NCBI GenBank assembly: GCA_903813345.2
Contig: CAIIXF020000012.1
Coordinates: 21,032,184-21,092,183, forward strand
Direction of reading: 5' to 3'
Source of the DNA: Owenia fusiformis
Lineage: Eukaryota > Annelida > Polychaeta > Sabellida > Oweniidae
Length of the DNA stretch: 60,000 nucleotides
Shown: positions 11,451-24,660 of the stretch, piece after piece
Position numbering within the stretch: position 1 is the stretch's first letter
How the letters are laid out: each line of letters starts with the position of its first letter
The notes under the pieces: generated by a model
The model's database searches: none
Seen by the model: only the letters and a program-made list of their open reading frames with translations
Told to the model about the DNA's origin: nothing
Program-made: the position numbers and the translations under genes

Positions 11451-12248
11451 ATACTAATTTATCAGGAATCATTTCCATATTTGCACCCTTGGTATACGCA
11501 GCTAACGAAAATTGACCGGTACGGGTCAAAAGCTGGACCGGTACGGGTTAACGGTTTTATTTGAATTTAAAATAGCCATAACTTGCTCAATATTGACTTC
11601 CTCGTGTCTCATTTGAAATATATGATGCCTTCCGATGCTTTAAAGTACCCCAATTTTTTACAGATTTTTAAACGGACCAAAACTCTCTAAATGCGCATTT
11701 ATGCTCTTTTCTCTCGAGAACGAATTTCATCCTGCTTGCAGCGAGAAGACGGACCGGTTCGGGGCAATCTGCTTGCAGCGAGAAGACGGACTGGTTCGGG
11801 GCAATAGCTGATGAAATTCTTTGTCACAAAGTTTGGCATTTTTTATAAAATCAAACGCTCGTCATTGAAACTCACAAGATGTAAATAGCATGTCATTTAC
11901 ATCATACCTTGATGGGGAAAAATAGATCTTATATGTTAGAAGTACTAAATAAAAGTTATCGTGAAAATGAGACAGTCGTTCTCGAGAGAAAAGAGCATAA
12001 ATGCGCATTTAGAGAGTTTTGGTCCGTTTAAAAATCTGTAAAAAATTGGGGTACTTAAAAGCATCGGGAGGCATCATATATTTCAAATAAGACTCGAGGA
12101 CGTCAATATTGAGCAAGTTATGGCTATTTTAAATTCAAATAAAACCGTTAACCCGTACCGGTCCAGCTTTTGACCCGTACCGGTCAATTTTCGTTAGCTG
12201 CGTATACCAAGGGTGCAAATATGGAAATGATTCCTGATAAATTAGTAT
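11451..12248. mobile_element. fold-back element with two 273-bp arms
   Basis: The left arm 11451-11723 and right arm 11976-12248 are equal in length and nearly exact reverse complements, from ATACTAATTTATCAGG to TCTCGAGAACGA. Both arms contain two ACCGGTACGGG-type boxes. The 252-bp middle carries a 37-bp direct duplication (starting at 11733 and 11770) of a GC-richer block with GACGGAC(C/T)GGTTCGGGG. The same short peptide is readable on opposite strands in the two arms, as expected of an inverted repeat. No transposase. Confidence 0.9.
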
Positions 12249-14057
12249 CTTCCTATTCCATTTATCAAATAACAGATGGCGCTGAGTGTTCCAGAAAGGG
12301 AGAAAAAGCTCTATTATACTGGAAATCAAATTACCAATGCGAACTGCAAGTATCACATCTCAAAACTAAGTTCATAACATTATTTCAAAGTAAAAAGCAA
12401 TTGGCTTGTGGTGGCTTTATTTGAGTCTTAGGTGACAATAGATGGAATGTATAATGACATTAGATGAGAGGCATTTAAGAAAACTGAGGTGACAACAATT
12501 GTTTAAATGGGTAACATATATTGCTGCACCACAAAGAAAATGAAATTAATGCTCATGTATTTCAAAAAATAACTTCAGTACATAGGGGTTCTTTTGAGAA
12601 CCTGTGCAAGATTTTCCATTTTTGATGAGCTTAAATTAATAAGATGAAAAAAGATTATCAAATGAATGACGGCATCAGAGCTAGGAATAAGATTAACTAC
12701 ATGTATTGCCTTTGTATTTTATCTTAGAGGTTTGTTGTAATTTTGGCAAGTTTAACTCAAATTTCCCCATGAAAACTATAAACATGTATGTAATTAACTA
12801 AATACTGAATTATAAATTATTTTTCATTATATAAGAGTGATGAATGATATCAACCCCTAGTCTCTGATTACCAATGAAATGTTTTCTTGTATATATTGAT
12901 GTATCAAGAGCAAAAGACAGTTTGTGATGTGTTTTATGAATGGATATATGAAAAAGTAGAGAATTATTTTCAAATTAAATTGTTACCATTCAAAAGACGA
13001 CTACTACTTTGATGATATGTAAAATTTTCGGAATTTATTGACCACTGGTTTAAGAGAAAACTGATATACATATTGCTACCAATCCTTTCTGTATTAATCT
13101 ACAACTGATTAGTGAATATTTTTTCTAATGCTCAAAACGTCATCTTGTGTCATTGTAATGTTGCTACATTTTTCTCTATTATTGAATGATCATTTCATAA
13201 TTCCCATATTTATATATTACCTAAAAGTATAGACATCATGTCTGTTCATATACATAATTCTTTGCTTTCCCCCTCCTTTTATTCAAGAAATGACATAATT
13301 TGTTTTGTATTTTCTTTGTTTGGGATATGCAATGTAATAGAATGTTAAGAAGCTTATCAATTAAACCATAGATAAAAACGGATAAACTACTACCTGTAAA
13401 AATGTATCATGTAATTCTACTTTTCCACATCCGGGACTATATAACGTTTTTGTTAATAGGCAGATGTAATCAGTGAATGTCAGATAACATTAAGGGAGAT
13501 GAGTGGGATTATTCACAAACAGATGTGTCCTTTACAATCAAATACATGATATATCATAATAACAATCATGTTATGCTATCAAGTGGTACAATAAATGAAA
13601 ATTCCTCAAAATAGGTATATGTTTATTAATAAGTGAATTAAAGTTTATATAAATGTTAACATCTATGATGGAAATTTTTACAATGGAATGAGAAAAAGCA
13701 TGCAATATGCATGACCAGAAATTGATGTGACAACAAATGTCACCAGGTGTGGTAGGAAACAAGAACCACTTAAAGAATTTTAAAACCATTAACAAAATTA
13801 CTTTTGAACAATATATTTTATTTCTGAGATATATAATCACAATCTCGATATTCCATTCAGAGTACTCTAGCATGAATCTAAATCTAGTCTCGCTGTTGAG
13901 AGCTAAACAAGATTTTATAATTACAGTGTCAACATGGTCAATGTTCCATTCTGGGAACCATTTTTTTAATTTCATGAAGATCTATCTTAATTCACAATCC
14001 ATTTACAACAATACACCATTCTCATTCTCACACATATATATGTAATATATTATCTAC

Positions 14058-14539
14058 AAAGGACCACGAGTAGAATGAATCTGGGGAGCTTTTTCATGCA
14101 TTTCACAGTCGCTTTTGAATAATATTAATGCTGTAGGTTTCATGACTTGTATGCCAATAATTTCTCAAATTGTGTAAATGGTACCCCTTCCTTAATCCCA
14201 AGAATTTTCTCTTTGGGGAATTTCCCATAGTAGTCCAATGGAAAATGGATTAAAAAAGCAGATTTTGAGATAACAGGAAAGTTAATCATTAATACACACC
14301 TCGTTGGCTTGTGATCTAAACCAAAACTGTAATAATGATTCCCAGCCCTATGAAGTTTAAAAAATAACAATACTTTGGTGTTAATCCTTGAAAATGAGAA
14401 ATATTTTTTAGGATTATATGGTGCAATCTTATAGTCAATAAAATGTTTTAAAGTGTATTGATATTTTTAGATGAAAAACACAAGTGAAATGCATGAAAAA
14501 GCTCCCCAGATTCATTCTACAAACAACTCGTGGTCCTTT
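14058..14539. mobile_element. MITE with about 50-bp inverted ends
   Basis: The left end AAAGGACCACGAG...TAGAATGAATCTGGGGAGC is mirrored at 14484-14539. The right copy has a 7-nt insertion after the first block. The interior (about 375 bp) is AT-rich. No coding capacity or clear target duplication. Confidence 0.8.
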
Positions 14540-14599
14540 AATGATATTCTTTACAAGGTTCATCTTTTCATAAACATTTTTACTAAACAATATTTTAGA

Positions 14600-14740
14600 A
14601 ATCCCCAGAAGAGCTCCCCGAATTAAATGGATCGTTTTCCCCGATTAACTTCATTTCCACTACAGTCTGTTGAATATCGATCTAACAGTATACCTTATGT
14701 TTTTAATTTAATGATAGATCACCATTTTTTCATGTAATAG
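14600..14740. repeat. dispersed repeat, copy A
   Basis: About 140 bp ('gttttccccgatta', 'gttgaatatcgatctaa', 'gatagatcaccattttt') that matches 17770-17920 in the same orientation with moderate divergence. Function unknown. Confidence 0.6.
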
Positions 14741-16429
14741 TAGTGTAAAAGACATTTAGTGGTAGTACGGTATTATCGCCCTCATTATATATCCAAAATG
14801 GCGGATCGATTGAACTCATGAAGTTTCTCAAACTAATCTACAATTTATTACATTATTTGATTGAATCTACTATCAACTATAGATTGATGAATAATGTTTA
14901 TGTGAGGACTTAAATGTCGAGATTGGGACTGCATAAAATTAAAATGTCGAAATTGAGACATCGATATCCATACGAACCGAGGTAAAACTTGTTTTATTTT
15001 AATTATTTTTCAAAACAATCTAGGCTATCATGATTTTAGCTTGCTATATTTTAGCTTGTTTTTTATTTCGCGCTAATTCCTTTTCCACGAATTGCGCTTT
15101 ATTAATACCCTCGCGTAATTTACCACGTCTACAGTATAAGGTTATACAATATATAGGTAGCGTAGATTGAAGTTAGAGCAATATGCTTGCATATTTAATC
15201 ATACATTAGTCACCTTTATTGAGTTAGTAGAGCCTTTGATTGGCCATCCAAGTTTCAGAGCATTATTACTAATTTGAAGAGTGGATATTTGATAATGACT
15301 GTACTGTCAAAGGGTATCAGAGAAGACTCTATTCAACCTTCTGTAAAATATAGAGATAAGCAGGTGTCCATGTATTGTTCCATGCTATTATGTTATAGTA
15401 TACTCTATTAGGATAAATGAATCTCTGTATATGTAATAATATATTGATTATAGAAAGCTCACATATGTTTGATATATGCCCTCTGGGAGATGTGACTGGC
15501 TTTTAATGCTGTATAGTATACAGTGAAAACAGCACTTAATATAATTAAACACAAATTAGATATCTGAGACAAGAGTTAGGTTACTATAGATGTACTAAAT
15601 GCATTTAGAGTTCTGGAAAAATATGCCATATATCAATATTATAATGGAGTATAATATAGCTATTTTCACAGAATGGTCAGATTATTAGATGGGAAATAGA
15701 AAGAACAATATCAGATGAAATTCATGAAAACATTTAAGTATGTCATGATAAACTCAGAGTAGAGAGAGCTAAAAAGTAAATAGGCATGCAGTTCTTTTTC
15801 TAAATTGAATAATAAAGCAGGAATATCGTACGATTTATGCAAATATTAGATAGAAACAGTGTTAAAAAAGCATGACTAGTAATGGGACAATTTATGGGAT
15901 ATACAGAAATAAGCATTACAGCAAACACTTCCATTATGGGATATGGTATTAATATATTGACTTTGATTTATCGTCTCCTTGGCAGCAGCATCTCACTTGT
16001 CTTGTCTGCACATTCCTAAAAATCATTTGCTGGATTGATTTGATATTTTCAGGATTATTTCTTAAATAAAGATCTAATATTGATTTAATTTTTTAAGGTG
16101 AGCACTATAAAATAAAGTACTGAAAAATATTATATATATATATTATAAAATGACCACCATTTTTATTAATGAATTGTTTCATGCATCATCAGTTCTTTTT
16201 TGTCATCCAAAATTATTGAACCAACTTGCTTAAATTTGTACAGGTAGCTAAGTGTATAAGTTAGAATGCACTTTCACCATGTGAGCCATTGCACCCATGG
16301 TACTCTATAATCTCAGTCTCTATCCCCTCTGATTACTTAAAGGTAGAAGTTCAATGTCTATTGCGCAGTCAGTTTGCACTTCCTAAATCCTGCTCTCGCA
16401 TAAGCTCTCATTGAGCTTTTTGACCTTTT

Positions 16430-16530
16430 TCAAAATCATCTACAGGTTCAAAGAAGTTCAAATCTGACTTTAGATTTAAGATTTCACCTTCAAATGACCC
16501 TCTCAATGTCAAAAAGGGTCTTTCAGCTTC
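16430..16530 (+). repeat. fragment of the 'caaatctgactttagattt / caatgacctt' repeat family
   Basis: Shares 'caaaatcatctaca', 'gttcaaatctgactttag' and 'tcaaaaagg' with the larger blocks at 25.73-26.0 kb and 57.56-58.47 kb. See those entries. Confidence 0.65.
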
Positions 16531-16778
16531 GTAAATATATATATATACATTTTATCCTTTTGGAACCACAATGTATTTTCTTAATACCTTTTAAATGACA
16601 CATAATTAGTAATAACTATCTTTTTTGAAAAGAATCTGAATTGTGCAATTTTTTTAATTAACAAAAAGTGTTTTCCCATTGAATGCAATGTTAATTAAAG
16701 ATTTTTTCTAGAAATAACCAGATGGTAAATTTTTTCTAATTTTCACCATGATAAACCATGACATCTCATTTCTTCTCA

Positions 16779-17313
16779 CACTGGTGATCCACTCGATTAC
16801 GCTGGTTACCAAAACGGTTCGTTTTGATAAAAAAATGTCAGAACATCGAAGGTACGATTTTTCTTTTTTTCCTTATTTCACACATTGTAGGCAGAATTCC
16901 CACGACATTTTTTATACAAACGTGTATCAGTATCATATGCTTAAGAAAATGTACATATTAGCGAACTAATAGTTCAGAAGACAACAGAATCGTCGATTTA
17001 ATTACTCACTTAAGTTACATAAAAGGTTTTTCGAAAAACGGCTAGATCTGCACTTTAACCCAAACCGTTTTATGTAACTTAAGTGATGAATTAAATCGAC
17101 GATTCTGTTGTCTTCTGAGCTATTTTTTCGCAAACATGTACATTTTCTATAACATATGATACTGATATACGTTTATGAGAAAAAAAGTTGTGGGGATTCT
17201 GCCTACAACGCGTGATATAAGGAAAAAAGAAAAATCGTACCTTTGACGTTCCAACATTTTGTTACCAAAACGGTTCGTTTTGGTAACCAGCGTAATCGAG
17301 TGGATCACCAGTG
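16779..17313. mobile_element. fold-back element, 535 bp, with 6-bp target duplication
   Basis: Ends CACTGGTGATCC and GGATCACCAGTG are exact complements and are flanked on both sides by TTCTCA (16773-16778 and 17314-17319), a 6-bp target duplication. The arms of about 250 bp pair almost throughout, leaving a loop of about 30-40 bp near 17030-17065. Both arms carry the GGTTACCAAAACGGTTCGTTTTG block. No coding capacity; the similar frames on opposite strands only reflect the symmetry. Confidence 0.88.
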
Positions 17314-17769
17314 TTCTCAGCCCTGAGAGATGAAACAGAAAGATGTTATGAGTATCAGAATGAATTTTGTTACACATAGGTATATCTTTCTCCTAGATTT
17401 TTCAAGAAAATCTGAATTGTAGAAAAAAAGTCCATCGACAGAAGTTCTACCTTAAGTTGTTATACTGCCTATGAAATTACATTTACCGTATGCTCTGTAA
17501 TTAGTATAGCACCCTGCGCTCTTAGAAAATTGAAAATACATCTTTCAGCCCATTCTATTAAGCACCCATATATGAAAGAAGTCAATAATCCTCGGGAATT
17601 TCATGCATGGCAATTTTTCTTGCCAAAATGCCTTATTTGCAACATCAAAATGAAGTAACAGCATATTTTCACAATAATGATATGTATTGTTATTGCAGAG
17701 ATTACGGTAAAGATCACTAAAATAAAGGATCTTGCAAGAATCAATGTTGACAGTAATTGAAGAAATCTC

Positions 17770-17920
17770 CAACATATCCCCTCGAATTTTAAGGAATTGT
17801 TTTCTCCCGATTATCCTCCATATTTCCAATAGAGACTGTTGATATCGATCTAAAGTTATACCTTTTTGATTTGATAATAGATCATCATTTTTCATTTGAA
17901 AGTCGTGTTAAAGGCAAGAA
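17770..17920. repeat. dispersed repeat, copy B
   Basis: Second copy of the repeat seen at 14600-14740 ('gttttctcccgatta', 'gttgatatcgatctaa', 'aatagatcatcattttt'). Confidence 0.6.
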
Positions 17921-20055
17921 ATTTTAAAAAGAAACAAGAAATGTGATGTGCCCAGAAATCCTGCACAGAAACTACATGTATCTTGGTAATGCCGATCAAA
18001 ATTCTGAAACTTGAACATTTTCTTTATTCATTATGGACTATTTTGAGATACTATTAGTTTAGTATGATGTGGGAATCACCCACTGATAGATATTTATCGG
18101 GAGGATGCATCGAATTACAAAATGCTTCATGTTTACAGCAGTTTAATGTAAGTACTCTATTATCGCCCATTCAAATTTCTTTGGAAGATTATTTCTGATT
18201 TATTCATTAATACTTGGTCATTCCTCGATATTTCTTGGACTTTGTGAAGCGGGGTGGGCGCTAATTACAGAGAATATGGTAGTTTTATTTATGTTTTAAA
18301 ACACAGCCTCAATGACAATTTCATTTCTATTAGTAAGACCTGTAAAATAGTGTTTGCGACAATTGGCAAATTATCTCTACGACAAACAGTACATCACAAA
18401 TAGCTTTGAAATTATACAAACACTTTTGTTAAAACATCATCCAATAAAGGATATTTTGGTCCCTGAAGGCATGCATGCTTCACCTTTTTGCAACATATCA
18501 AAGGCTTTGTATAAAAAACCTCCTACCTCATACTGATGCATTCCACAAAGTTGATGACTGTGCTAAGTGTTTGCATCCTTTATCTAAATTGAATTGAAAT
18601 CCAAAATTAGTTGCCTAACAGAAATGTCAAGAAATTCACTTAGCCTAAAATGTAAAATCACAAACAGAGCTAATGCAAAAAATTGATTCAGCAAGGTATA
18701 AAATATAAACAGGCATGAAGTCAACACTATAATTTGTATAGGAATACTAGAAAATCAGGGACTTTATTCAAATTTTAGAGATAATTCTTGCCAAAAAGAG
18801 ACAATGCTATTACTATACAACTGACATGATGACATTATGTTGTTTTATATGGTCTTCAGAATTTGTCTCCTGATACTCCTGATTCCACAAACTAAATTAT
18901 TTCGTTTTTGCTACCATGATGTCAGCTTAACTCTATGCAGTTAAGACAAAAATCTATGCTTTCAGAGCAAAAGTGGATGCAACTGTGGAGAAAACAGAGA
19001 AAATAGTTTAGTATCAGATTACGATGCTTAACTTAAGTGTACATAACATGAGTGTATTAATACATGTATTATGACAAACATGCAGTGATATTACAATGGA
19101 ATGCAATTATAACATTTAAATGAAAAGTTGGTCAAAACTTTGAAATGCAGTTTGACTCTATGAAGAAAATGACTGAAACAATAATTGCAACATTAAGTCA
19201 AGAATTACAACATTATTTCTGCATACATTATTTTCAATGATAAAGTTCAGGAATTGTGTATGCATGATTATAAGTAACTATAGTAAGCCAGATATTGCCA
19301 GTAAGGCTGAAAGAATCCTACTAATGATGAGGTACCCTGGTTGAGTTGAAATCCTTCATGTCTCCTGTGATTAGAAGGGTCGATAGATCTGGTATAAGTG
19401 TACTATACACTGTAGATGCAGATTATTGAATAAACTGTGACACAGGGTGATTAAAGCGATAGATGGATCATTGAATGACTTTCAACATTAAAGAGGCCTA
19501 GCTATTAAACATCTGTTTCATTGTGTTAGTATGATTATATCATAACCTGATAGAGGCGCATATAAGGACATGAATTGTGGAATAACCCAGTGCATTAGTG
19601 AACTGAAGACACATATTATCAAATGACAAGTTGAATAAATGACAACTATTACTTAGGCAGAGTAAGGAGAGGTTGCAGAGGATTAACAGGATTATAACAT
19701 GGCAGCTATGGCACACAATCACTTCACAGATATCCCTCTCTTCGTCTTCTCTCCAAAAGGGAACCAGAAAAAAATGGCATTTTCATTTAAGAGGTCAGTG
19801 ATATGTTTCCCTTGTGTTGTGATGTGAATAATATCATCCTCATGTGAGTAATAAATGCAATGCAATGTGAGTTATGATTTAACATGAATAAAGCGAATGA
19901 TCAGTAAGTCCTATGTACTTGTATGTAATGAATAGTTGTCTAAACAAGAAAAGCTCCTCTATATATACCCCTTTTCAATAATGTGACTTTAATGCTCAAC
20001 ATAACTGGTAAACAAGCCTTTTGCATCCTTCTTCAAAGGACTTCATTTATGCTTA

Positions 20056-20200
20056 AATATACTTGTAAAATACCCTTGCAGCACGGATGGCCTTTTGTTC
20101 CTCAGACTGTTCTCATTGAACTGTAACTCAATGGTGCTCTCTGATTTGTTGCTTGTCAAACTGGAAAATGAACAGTCATAGTCAGAGGGCAGTGTACCTG
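20056..20200 (-). other. possible minus-strand exon or pseudogene fragment, uncertain
   Basis: On the minus strand a 62-codon open frame covers this stretch. Inside it, TTTTCCAG (acceptor-like) precedes a Ser/Asn/Glu-rich stretch (LTSNKSESTIELQFNENSLR) that ends at CAAGG|GTATTT. A second frame of the same strand reads EEQKAIRAARVFYKYI but has stops upstream. Either could be a decayed coding remnant. No neighbouring exon was found to join it. Confidence 0.2.
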
Positions 20201-22209
20201 TTCCTGAGCTTTGGTATCTGTAGATTATCAATAAATGTTAATGAAATGAAACTGTAGATTGGATTCTATTGTTTAATATTTTCTGTTACAGTAGTTGTAT
20301 TACATATTGATTACATATACCCTCTGCTTGTAATTTATTTTATTTTGTTTCGTATCTATCTTAAATTAGTGTTTTATTCAGTGCATTTCTATATAATTCT
20401 ATACATTTCTCTTTACTTTACTCTTTATTTTGTTCACTCCTTCTAAATATATTTTGCACCTTAAAATATGACCTCCTATGATTTGATCTGCTATGAAAGC
20501 AGTGAAGGACCGATCTTGAAGGATGTGACAACTCAAATACCAGGACAGTTTTGATTCAAATATGATGCAATGATGCATACATACAACACTGCTCAAGAAT
20601 TGTAAGGTGGCTGCTCAATATAAATGGCTTCTATTTTCTATTTTCTAGTTACTTTGATACCAGTTAAAGGATTTGGTCTTCTCTCTCTGTCTATCAATAT
20701 TCATCCATTTTTCCATCTATATTCGAAACAGTAATTCATAGAAATTGAGTAAAACGTGCATGGGTAGAAAGCAATTTCATCTAAGGGTATGTAATAGTAG
20801 AATGTATTATTGTATGGGTATACAACAAGTGTATTATATATAGAGATGCTTTATTAGATATGCTAGATATATATATATGTAAGCAGAGGAGTCACTGCTA
20901 ATGATGAATATGAGGTAAGCTAGATATGAATATAGAGACAATATAATATTTTGATAATTTTACCAACTTTTGATATAAATATAGTCATAACAAGTAGGTA
21001 ATATTGTACATTCTATATGTAGTGTGGTTGATGTCACTTTATACTGAAAAACATGTGGAACATATTACTGTTTGCATATGATAAGTTAATGAAATATACC
21101 AAAGCTGCCTACTCAATATGGTCATGAGTGGTATATAAAAAGCTATTTCACATACATGGTGAATTGTAAAAATAAATATAGGCTTTAAATGGTTGAACAT
21201 GAATGGACTAATGAGAGGATGAACTGATCAATCAACATACTGTGCTGTGTATGAAAGAATTGATTCCTGAAGGGGTCTCATACATCAGTGTACATGTAGA
21301 TATAGTGTAGTCACATTAGAATTGCCCAAGGGGAGAAACAATGTGAAAAAATGTTACATATACTTTTACAAATCCTTTGTTTTCCAAGTGTTTTGACAGT
21401 TATGTACAGTTAAACTTCATTCCTTGCTCACTGGTCCCTACCTGGTTACCAAGACGATCCATTTTGGTTACAAATAATTACTGAGAGAAATAGTAACTAA
21501 CAAGGAGGTCTGCTTCTATGTCAGTACATGTATTTTATCCATGAGTATCAATACTTTGAATGATGGTGGCAGCAAGAATTCAAAGGCTATATGAATAGGA
21601 TACATAAAGTACCAAAAGTCATGTGCTTAAATTCTTTTCTAAAAATAGAATAATAATCATAACTGATTGACCTTTAAGATCAACAGACATTACACAATTC
21701 ATGTTTGACTAATTAATACCATGTTGCCATTATCTTTTAGCTACTGTTACTGATAGTGGTCGGACTCACCAGAAAATCTCCACTCGAATAGGCCATGAAA
21801 ATCCAAGATTACATTCGTGATTTGACTTAGTTGGGCTATACTTTTGGTTTGGGTTTTGTAAGATTTCAAGTAGCAGTGGAATTCATCAATTTAACCAAGT
21901 CTTTAAAGTGCCTCTCTATACTTTTCATTGCCTGAATTGTTTTGCACATCTCTATAGATCTTAACTCGTTAACCCTAGTCCCCTATAGATGGTAAAACTT
22001 GCCAAGTATAGAAAAAAATGTCCTACTTCACCAATCAAGAAAGTTTCAGCATGCACAGCGGAACACTAAACCAGAAAAAATACCAAACTCAGAATAAAAC
22101 CAAGTATGTTTGTTTCCTGTACATGGCATAAAATAGAAAAGTAGTTGGATGTTATAGAGATTAAGCAGAAAATTACCTCTATAAGCATGCAAATTGCCTA
22201 CAAATCATA

Positions 22210-22474
22210 CAGGGTGACTCAAAAAATGCCAACCACTTTATCTCGAATAACTTTCTCAATAAGGAAGGAATCTTCATGATTTTTTATGAAGATAGAGTGT
22301 TCAATGGAAGAAAGATTTGGTGTACTTGTATAGCATAAACAACTTTGAGACTTAGAGATATCATAATTTCCGTTCAGGTATGCTTTTGGTGAAATCTTTA
22401 AAAAATGACTTTCAAAATTAATACAATTTTCTGAAATTTGGATTTCTGTCTGAGCCACTTTTTGAGTCATTTTT
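22210..22474. mobile_element. small Tc1/mariner-type remnant
   Basis: Begins TA|CAGGGTGACTCAAAAAATGC and ends with the partly complementary TTTTTGAGTCAT, which then diverges. CAGGGTG after TA is a common Tc1/mariner end. The minus-strand open frame inside is A/T-rich with no transposase motif. Confidence 0.45.
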
Positions 22475-22594
22475 GGATTGTTTTTACATATATTATAATT
22501 AATATGTCATATCTACCTATTTTTCTTAAATAATTTTGTCAACTGACTCGTTTATTGATTAATTTTAGAAGAGAAAGATTTTTTTGAGTTCTTT

Positions 22595-24290
22595 TAGCAA
22601 TGCAATACCATGGTATGACCATAGTATTTGATGGTCAGGTTGGACAATAAAATGCCATGAAATACCACCAACCATGAAATGCAATGATAAAACCATGATA
22701 AATGAGAGTTATGATTTTGGCAATGAAATACCATGGTATAACCATGGTATATAATGGTCAGCATTGACGATTGCTATGAAATACAATCAATCACGAAATG
22801 CAATGATATGCCATCATAAATGAGAGTTATGATTTTGGCAATGAAATACCATGGTATAACCATGGTATATAATGGTCAGCATTGGCGATTGCTATGAAAT
22901 ACAATCAACCACGAAATGCAATGATATGCCATCATAAATGATAGTTATGATTATGGCAATGAAATACCATGGTATTTGATGGTCAGGTTTGACAATAAAA
23001 TGTCATGAAATACCACCAACCATGAAATGCAATGATAAAACCATGATAAATGAGAGTTATGATTTTGGCAATGAAATACTATGGTATAACCATGGTATAT
23101 GATGGTCAGCATTGATGATTGCTATGAAATACAATCAATCACGAAATGCAATGATATGCCATCATAAATGAGAGTTATGATTTTGGCAATGAAATACCAT
23201 GGTATAACCATGGTATATGATGGTCAGCATTGACGATTGCTATGAAATACAATCAACCATGAAATGGAATGGTATGCCATCATAAATGATAGTTATGATT
23301 ATGGCAAAGAAATACCATGGTATGACCATAGTATTTGATGGTCAGGTTTGACTATAAAATGCCATGAAATACCACCTACCATGAAATGCAATGATAAAAA
23401 CATGATAAATGAGAGTTATGATTTTGGCAATGAAATACCATGGTATAACCATGGTATATGATGGTCAGCATTGATGATTGCTATGAAATACAATCAACCA
23501 CGAAATGGAATGGTATGCCATCATAAATGATAGTTATGATTATGGCAAAGAAATACCATGGTATGACCATAGTATTTGATGGTCAGGTTTGACTATAAAA
23601 TGCCATGAAATACCACCAACCATGAAATGCAATGATAAAACCATGATAAATGAGAGTTATGATTTTGGCAATGAAATGACATGGTATGACCATGGTAATT
23701 GATTATTTTGGTCATACCAAACAATGAAATGCCATGAAATGTCATCAACAATGATATACCATAGTAATACCATGGTAAATCATGACCAGGCACATTACAA
23801 TGAAATATCATGGTATGACCATGGTATTTCATTGTCACATTTTATAATGAAATGCCATCAACCATGATTAACCATGGTAAATGATGGTCAGGAACATGGC
23901 ATTGAAATGCCATGGTATTTGATTGTCACATCTTACAATGAAATGCCATCAACAATGGTAAATGATGGTCAGGAACATTGCAATGAAAAACCATGGTATG
24001 ACCATGGTATTTGATTGTCACATCTTAAAATGAAATGCCATCAACCATGATATACCATGATAATACCATGGTAAATGATGGTCAGGAACATTGCAATGAA
24101 ATACCATGATAATACCATGGTATTTGATGGTTAACTTTGAACATGAAATACCATGAAACATGGTATAACATGATATACAATGGTATACCATGGTCAAAAA
24201 TTGACCAAAAAACATCATTGCCACCATGGTCAGAGTTGGTGGTAATCTCATTGCCGATCATGGTACACCATGGTATCATGGTTTACGTTT
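22595..24290. repeat. 118-bp satellite built on TACCATGGTA palindromes
   Basis: About nine ordered monomers from 22595 to 23690, spaced 118 bp (marker 'tgagagtt' or 'tgatagtt' at 22703, 22821, 22939, 23051, 23169, 23287, 23410, 23528 and 23651), with 112- and 123-bp variants. The region to 24290 is a scrambled continuation. Each monomer carries ACCATGGTAT-type palindromes and many ATGAAATxCCATxA words, so the sequence is rich in CCATGG. Frames translating as runs of YHG and FHG are by-products. Confidence 0.9.
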
Positions 24291-24660
24291 AAACATGGAA
24301 GGGAGGGATGTGGGAGATGTTTACAATCTCCCTCATATTAGCAGCTTGCGCAAGGTGCTTATATTAATTATCACTTCTGTGAATTTGTAGCTATTATTAA
24401 TGTATGACAAGGAAGACCCATCAGTGTTCACATTTCTCCATAAATCAATCTGGTTACTACATTTATATTACACCTAACATTTTGGAGTCTTCATGAAGTT
24501 ACACTTAAACCTGCTAGAGGATAACAATTATACACCAGATATATGATATTTATTTGAGAGGAAAGCAGGAAATATACAGTGCATTGTATGTAATACCAGT
24601 TAATGCAAATAATACTAATAAGCAATGAATGGCTTCCAAATTTAAACTTCAAACTTAACA

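Noticed and set aside
11361-12424. Matching short open frames on opposite strands
   Set aside because: Both come from the two arms of the fold-back; symmetry, not two genes.
13571-14045. Overlapping open frames of 134 and 102 codons on opposite strands
   Set aside because: AT-rich, no domain, no splice context, and no sequence relation to known genes that I recognise.
22219-22470. 83-codon minus-strand frame
   Set aside because: Lies inside a small mariner-type remnant and has no transposase motif.
23593-24279. Minus-strand frames rich in YHG and FHG repeats
   Set aside because: By-products of the CCATGG satellite; repeat period is not a coding unit and frames break with each indel.
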